From contig CALKUH010000029.1 of NCBI GenBank assembly GCA_937996795.1, forward strand, positions 37,275 through 101,274: a stretch of DNA of 64,000 bases, in the 5' to 3' direction. Below are positions 60,446-64,000 of this stretch, one piece after another; the stretch's first letter is position 1; each line of letters opens with the position of its first letter. The DNA comes from an uncultured Verrucomicrobiota bacterium (GTDB taxonomy: Bacteria > Verrucomicrobiota > Kiritimatiellia > CAIVKH01). The position numbers were made by a program, and so were the translations under genes. The notes under the pieces were generated by a model that was given only the letters and a program-made list of their open reading frames with translations, ran no database searches and was not told the DNA's origin.

Positions 60446-61339
60446 TCACCGCCACAGCAACAGGCCGAGCACAGTGGCGCCGTAGAGGGCGATGTTAAGG
60501 AGGAGGGGAGCGTCCGTGAGCAGCGTTTGCTCGGGGCGACCGCCCTGTTCGCGGCGGTACACGAGGTGCAGGTAGCGCGCGAGGCCGAACAGGACGAAGG
60601 GGATCGTGAAGCCGAGCGCCCGCGAGCCGAACTTGGCGATCGTGTCGGGCCACTGCGTGTAGAGGCTGTAGGCCAGCAGGGTGACGACGGCCACGGACGG
60701 CACCAGTGCATCGAGCAGGCGCTGGTCATACGCGCGAAGGCTGGGGCGCGTCTGGCCCTCGCCGCCCTGCAGCGTGACCAGTTCGTGCCGCCGCTTGCAG
60801 AGCGCAAGGAACAGCGCCAGCAGCATCGTGCACACGAGCAGCCACGGGGACACCAGCACGTGGATCACCACGCCGCCGGCCAGCGCGCGCAGGACGAAAC
60901 CCGTCGCGATGATGACGATGTCCACCAGCGCGAGCCGCTTCAGGCCGAAGGTGTACAGGGCCTGAAGCGCCACATAGCCGCAAATCACCCAGGCGAAGGC
61001 GCGATCGAGCAGGAACGACGCGCCCACGCCTGCTGCGAGCAGGCCGGTCATCAGCAGCCAGCCGGTGCGCGGAGAAAGCGCGCCGGACGCGAACGGGCGC
61101 TGGCGTTTCACCGGGTGCGCGCGATCCAATTCAATGTCGCGCAGGTCATTCAGGATGTAGATCGCGCTGGAAACGATGCAGAAGAGCAGCGTGGCTGCAA
61201 GCGCGCGGGGCGTGGCGTCGGCGGGCAGGTGTTGCGACGGGTCGCCCATCGCGAAGACCAGCGGCGCCAGCACGATCGCGTTTTTCGTCCACTGTTTCGG
61301 GCGCAGCGCCCGCAGGACCTGGAACGCGGCTGCGCTCAT
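60446..61339 (-). CDS. UbiA-family prenyltransferase (decaprenyl-phosphate phosphoribosyltransferase-like)
   Basis: 297 residues from the ATG at 61339, with seven to nine membrane helices. The first Asp-rich motif YILNDLRDIELDRAHPVKRQRP (NDxxDxxxD) and the second FGLKRLALVDIVIIATGFVLRALAGG are typical of UbiA enzymes of the type that transfer phosphoribose to decaprenyl phosphate (RPxQWxKN start: LRALRPKQWTKNAIVLAPL). The product would be a lipid-linked pentose donor for cell-envelope glycans. The start overlaps the upstream glycosyltransferase by four bases, which makes a polyprenyl phosphate sugar; the pair probably shares the lipid carrier. Confidence 0.82.
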   Translation of the reverse strand: MSAAAFQVLRALRPKQWTKNAIVLAPLVFAMGDPSQHLPADATPRALAATLLFCIVSSAIYILNDLRDIELDRAHPVKRQRPFASGALSPRTGWLLMTGLLAAGVGASFLLDRAFAWVICGYVALQALYTFGLKRLALVDIVIIATGFVLRALAGGVVIHVLVSPWLLVCTMLLALFLALCKRRHELVTLQGGEGQTRPSLRAYDQRLLDALVPSVAVVTLLAYSLYTQWPDTIAKFGSRALGFTIPFVLFGLARYLHLVYRREQGGRPEQTLLTDAPLLLNIALYGATVLGLLLWR

Positions 61340-62100
61340 GCGGCGGTGCGGGCGGCGATGCTGCGCGGGTGCGGCGCGGCGGGGGCGCTGCGGCGGAGGC
61401 CGCTGCGAAAGAGGAGCTTCCACACCATCCACAGCGCTTCCTTCACGATCGCGCCGCTCATCTTCGATGCGCCGGAGCGGCGTTCCTCGAACGTGATCGG
61501 GACCTCGGCGACGCGGAAGCCGTGCATCCACGCATGGTGCGTCATCTCAATCTGGAACGAGTAGCCGTTGGATTTGATCTTATCGAGTTCGATGGTTTCC
61601 AGCACCGCGCGCCGGAAGCATTTGAACCCGCCCGTCGGGTCGGTGAAGGGCAGGCCGGAAATCAGCTTCACATACACCGCCGCGCCCTTGCTGAGGATCA
61701 GGCGGCCCAGCGGCCAGTTGATCACGCGGATGCCGCCTTTGTAGCGCGTGCCCAGCACGAGGTCCGCGTCCCGCGCGGCGTCGCGGAATTTCACGAGGTC
61801 CGCCGGGTTGTGCGAGAAATCGCAGTCCATCTCGCCGATGAATTCGTAGTTTCGCGCGAGCGCCCACTTGAAGCCCGCGATGTACGCGCGGCCCAGCCCC
61901 TGTTTCTGCTCGCGGTGCAGCACGTGCACGCGCGGCTCCGCCTCCACCATGCGGTCGAGCAGCCGCCCGGTGCCGTCCGGCGAGTTGTCGTCCACGAACA
62001 GAATATCCGCCCACGGCGCCTGCTGGTGCACCGCCAGCGCCATTTCCCGTACATTCTCGATCTCGTTGTACGTTGGAATGATGACGAGATAGTCGTTCAT
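61336..62100 (-). CDS. Polyprenol monophosphomannose synthase-like GT2
   Basis: 254 residues from the ATG at 62100. A dolichyl-phosphate mannose synthase-type glycosyltransferase: DYLVIIPTYNEIENVREMA, ILFVDDNSPDGTG, FIGEMDCDFSHNPADL (DxD) and LVLGTRYKGG. It lacks C-terminal membrane helices, as in the soluble type, and transfers mannose or glucose from a nucleotide sugar to polyprenyl phosphate at the cytoplasmic face. Coupled to the UbiA gene by an ATGA overlap. Confidence 0.87.
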   Translation of the reverse strand: MNDYLVIIPTYNEIENVREMALAVHQQAPWADILFVDDNSPDGTGRLLDRMVEAEPRVHVLHREQKQGLGRAYIAGFKWALARNYEFIGEMDCDFSHNPADLVKFRDAARDADLVLGTRYKGGIRVINWPLGRLILSKGAAVYVKLISGLPFTDPTGGFKCFRRAVLETIELDKIKSNGYSFQIEMTHHAWMHGFRVAEVPITFEERRSGASKMSGAIVKEALWMVWKLLFRSGLRRSAPAAPHPRSIAARTAA

Positions 62101-62190
62101 GCGCCGCACACTCTAGGCAAGCGGAACGCCCGCGGCAAGCGCGCGCCGTTATTGTACCCCGCGGAATCCGGCGTTATAGTCCCCGCCACC

Positions 62191-62751
62191 ATGACGCTTT
62201 CGATGCATTTCTATGGCGACCCCGTCCTGCGCGCACCCGCGGCCCGCGTGGACCGCGTGACGGACGAATGGCGCGCGCTCGCCGCCGCCATGATCGACAC
62301 GATGCGCGCCGAGAACGGCGTCGGCCTCGCCGCGCCCCAGATCGGGCGCTCCGTCGCGCTCTGCGTCGTCGAACTGCCCGCCGACTACGACACCGATGAG
62401 AACGGTGCCCGCCTCAATCCCGGCGTCGAGTTCCCGATGGTCCTGTTCAACCCGGAAATCGTCGCGTCGGGCCGCAAGACCGACACGCACGAGGAGGGCT
62501 GCCTCAGTTTCCCCGGCCTGCGCGGCAACATCGAGCGCCCCGTCACCATCACCCTGCGCTACCTCGACGCGCAGGGCGTCGCGCAGGAGCGCGCGTTCAC
62601 CGACTTTCTCGCCCGCGTGATCCAGCACGAGGTGGACCACCTCAACGGCGTGCTGTTCATCGACCGCATGTCCGCCGCCAAACGCTTCGCGTTGAAGGGC
62701 AAGTTGCGGCGACTGGAGCACGAGACCAAAGAACGCCTCGGCCTCGCCTGA
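62191..62751 (+). CDS. def: Peptide deformylase
   Basis: 186 residues. Removes the formyl group from the N-terminal methionine of new proteins. The three motifs are intact: GVGLAAPQIGR, EEGCLSFPG with the metal-binding Cys, and VIQHEVDHLNGVLF (HExxH with its catalytic Glu). The stop codon is directly followed by a 29-base near-palindrome, which may serve as its transcription end. Confidence 0.96.
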   Translation: MTLSMHFYGDPVLRAPAARVDRVTDEWRALAAAMIDTMRAENGVGLAAPQIGRSVALCVVELPADYDTDENGARLNPGVEFPMVLFNPEIVASGRKTDTHEEGCLSFPGLRGNIERPVTITLRYLDAQGVAQERAFTDFLARVIQHEVDHLNGVLFIDRMSAAKRFALKGKLRRLEHETKERLGLA

Positions 62752-62780
62752 TGCAGCGTCTGTAATTTACAGACGTTGCA
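62752..62780 (+). terminator. Near-perfect palindrome after def
   Basis: tgcagcgtctgtaa and ttacagacgttgca pair over 14 positions with one mismatch around a single central T. No T-tract follows. It is formed by two head-to-head copies of the recurrent motif and could end transcription of def or act as a protein site. Confidence 0.5.
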
Positions 62781-62812
62781 AGTCCGCGAAAAAGTTTTTA
62801 CAGACGTTGTAA
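62752..62812. repeat. Paired CAGACGTTG motif, copy 3 (31-bp spacing) with an extra inverted half
   Basis: Two copies in the orientation tttacagacgttgcaag, cores CAGACGTTG at 62770 and 62801, 31 bp apart, in the 64 bases between the convergent def and parA genes. A third, inverted, copy (tgcagcgtctgtaa, 62752-62765) abuts the first. Confidence 0.82.
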
Positions 62813-62815
62813 ACG

Positions 62816-63664
62816 TCAACCGGCCGCGGGTGTGGTGTCGGCCGCGGGCGGCGGGGCTTCGGGGGCCGGCGGCGCGGCGGGGGCGTTGCGCGCGGCTTCG
62901 CGTTTCAGGAATTCCTTTGCGAGCTGGCGGTAGGACGTGGCGCCGGTGCAGTTGCGGTCGTAGAGCAGTACGGGTTGACCGTAGCTGGGGGCCTCGCTGA
63001 CGCGCACGCTGCGCGGGATCATCGTCTCGTACACCTTGTCGCCGAAGTGTTCGACGACCTGCTGCACGACCTGGTTGGAGAGGTTCGTGCGCTGGTCGTA
63101 CATTGTCATCAGGATGCCTTCGATTTCGAGGCGCGGGTTGGCTTCGCTGCCGCGGATGCGCTCGATGAGGCGGATCATGACGCTGAGGCCTTCGAGCGCG
63201 TAGTACTCGCACTGGATGGGCAGCAGGATCGCGTCGGACGCGGTGAGCGCGTTCATCGTGAGGATGCCGAGCGAGGGCGGGCAGTCCACGAAGATCAGGT
63301 CGAACCGGTCCGATTCGGCGAGCGGGCGCAGCGCGTCGGCGAGCTTGTGCAGGTAGCGGTCCATCTGCGGCACGTCCACCTCCGCGCCGGCGAGGTTGAC
63401 CTCGGCGGGGATGATGGAGAGGCGCGGGATGGCGGTGTCGGCGATGACATCCTCGATGCGCCGTTCACCGAGCAGCACGGGGTAGAGGCTGACACCGTCG
63501 GTCTTGGGCAGGCCGACGCCGCTGGTGGCATTGGCCTGCGGATCGAAGTCGAGGATGAGCACGCGGCGGCCGCGTTCGGCGAGGCCGGCCGCGAGGTTAA
63601 CCGTCGTGGTGGTCTTGCCGACGCCGCCTTTCTGGTTGGCGAGCGCGATGATGCGGGCGGGCAT
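62816..63664 (-). CDS. parA: ParA/Soj-family chromosome-partitioning ATPase
   Basis: 282 residues. Deviant Walker A motif KGGVGKTTTTVNLAAGL, Walker B DFDPQANATSG and LIFVDCPPSLG are those of ParA, which segregates chromosomes together with ParB and parS. The last ~25 residues (APAAPPAPEAPPPAADTTPAAG) are a Pro/Ala tail not seen in Soj. No parB follows: downstream is the motif pair and the convergent def gene. No parS-like TGTTTCACGTGAAACA was seen. Confidence 0.93.
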   Translation of the reverse strand: MPARIIALANQKGGVGKTTTTVNLAAGLAERGRRVLILDFDPQANATSGVGLPKTDGVSLYPVLLGERRIEDVIADTAIPRLSIIPAEVNLAGAEVDVPQMDRYLHKLADALRPLAESDRFDLIFVDCPPSLGILTMNALTASDAILLPIQCEYYALEGLSVMIRLIERIRGSEANPRLEIEGILMTMYDQRTNLSNQVVQQVVEHFGDKVYETMIPRSVRVSEAPSYGQPVLLYDRNCTGATSYRQLAKEFLKREAARNAPAAPPAPEAPPPAADTTPAAG

Positions 63665-63678
63665 GGAGCGGGGTCCGG

Positions 63679-64000
63679 TCAGCGCCGCGCGGAGACGGCG
63701 CGCACCGCGGCCTTGTCGTCCGGCGTGACGGCGAAGGCGCCCATGATCTTCATGCGGTAGTACGTCTCGAACGTCGGCACGGTGACGAGCCGTTCATAGA
63801 CGTCGGCGGGCACCCCGGTGTAGGTGAGCAGCGTGTCGTCCTTCAGCGTGACGACCATCGTCTGGGAGGCGGCGTCGTAGCCGGCGGCTTTCAGGATCGG
63901 GCTGCGGCCCGGCGGGAAGGTGTACGAACCGCCGACGGCGGCGGCGGGCGCCGCGGCAGGGGCGGCGGGCGCATCGGCCGCAGCCGCGGGAGCTTCCGCG
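63679..64000 (-). CDS. KTSC-like domain protein (5' end beyond the window)
   Basis: Partial; the last ~106 residues are visible. An Ala/Pro-rich linker (PAAAADAPAAPAAAPAAA) leads to ILKAAGYDAASQTMVVTLKDDTLLTYTGVPADVYERLVTVPTFETYYRMKI, which follows the pattern of the KTSC domain (Gly-Tyr near the start, Y-x-x-V-P, x-Y-F/Y-x-x-x-I). It ends 14 bases before parA and is in the same direction. The stop at 63679-63681 is sure; the rest of the gene is outside the window. Confidence 0.6.
   Translation of the reverse strand, partial: AEAPAAAADAPAAPAAAPAAAVGGSYTFPPGRSPILKAAGYDAASQTMVVTLKDDTLLTYTGVPADVYERLVTVPTFETYYRMKIMGAFAVTPDDKAAVRAVSARR

Overview
The window is GC-rich, densely packed DNA from a diderm bacterium: it carries a TamA/TamB pair, an outer-membrane beta-barrel, lipoproteins with lipoboxes and TRAP transport genes. 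Several gene choices (nucleoside kinase with an ATP-cone, archaeal-type phosphoglycerate mutase, full-length topoisomerase VI subunit A, HemQ-type heme synthesis, a four-helix-bundle ORF embedded in short tandem repeats) suggest a PVC-superphylum organism, perhaps Kiritimatiellota or Verrucomicrobiota. That placement is inference; no rRNA or marker set is present. No tRNA, rRNA, insertion sequence, integrase or CRISPR array was seen.

Layout. 0.2-4.8 kb: a four-gene two-component operon with Rcp-type response regulators. 4.8-12.5 kb: nucleoside kinase, pyruvate kinase, M29 aminopeptidase, a GYF_2 coiled-coil protein, a LysM lipoprotein, an amidohydrolase and a thioesterase. 12.5-19.3 kb: a TRAP transporter whose permeases and binding protein are separated by a GH53 galactanase-like enzyme and an SGNH hydrolase. 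19.3-23.8 kb: tamA-tamB. 24.2-27.4 kb: an AT-richer island (unknown protein, membrane Nudix, Gfo/Idh/MocA oxidoreductase, second Nudix), bounded by inverted CACGGAG-type repeats and ending in an attC-like hairpin. 27.5-34.3 kb: beta-barrel protein, miaB, a GltD-like flavoprotein with peroxiredoxin, and a two-domain acyltransferase. 34.3-38.9 kb: heme operon hemL-hemQ-hemE-hemY. 39.0-42.4 kb: hisF-hisI-trpE-trpG behind a leader peptide containing Trp-Trp-His-His-His and a terminator hairpin. 42.5-45.6 kb: TPR protein, larB, larC. 45.6-50.6 kb: ymdB-xseA-xseB-htrA-tlyA-nadK. 50.8-57.7 kb: rlmN, a four-helix-bundle ORF, apgM, a transmembrane kinase with a C-type lectin end, a glycosyltransferase interrupted by a 40-bp perfect palindrome, and carbonic anhydrase. 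57.7-60.4 kb: a four-gene chain antitoxin / PIN toxin / topoisomerase VI-A / membrane protein. 60.4-64 kb: UbiA-type prenyltransferase with a polyprenol-sugar synthase, def, parA and a partial KTSC-domain gene.

The most notable signals are: (1) the his/trp attenuator, where the leader peptide, a 12-of-13-pair antiterminator and a strong terminator can be drawn from the sequence; (2) a recurrent intergenic motif TTTACAGACGTTGCAAG, present at three loci as two copies 31, 32 and 31 bp apart, about three helical turns; (3) the 40-bp perfect palindrome inserted in frame in a GT2 gene; (4) the four-gene chain linking a toxin-antitoxin pair to an orphan topoisomerase VI A subunit through 4-bp overlaps; (5) the low-GC Nudix/oxidoreductase/Nudix island; (6) many families of degenerate 6-7-mer tandem repeats between genes, one of them inserted in frame in rlmN and another bracketing the four-helix-bundle ORF.
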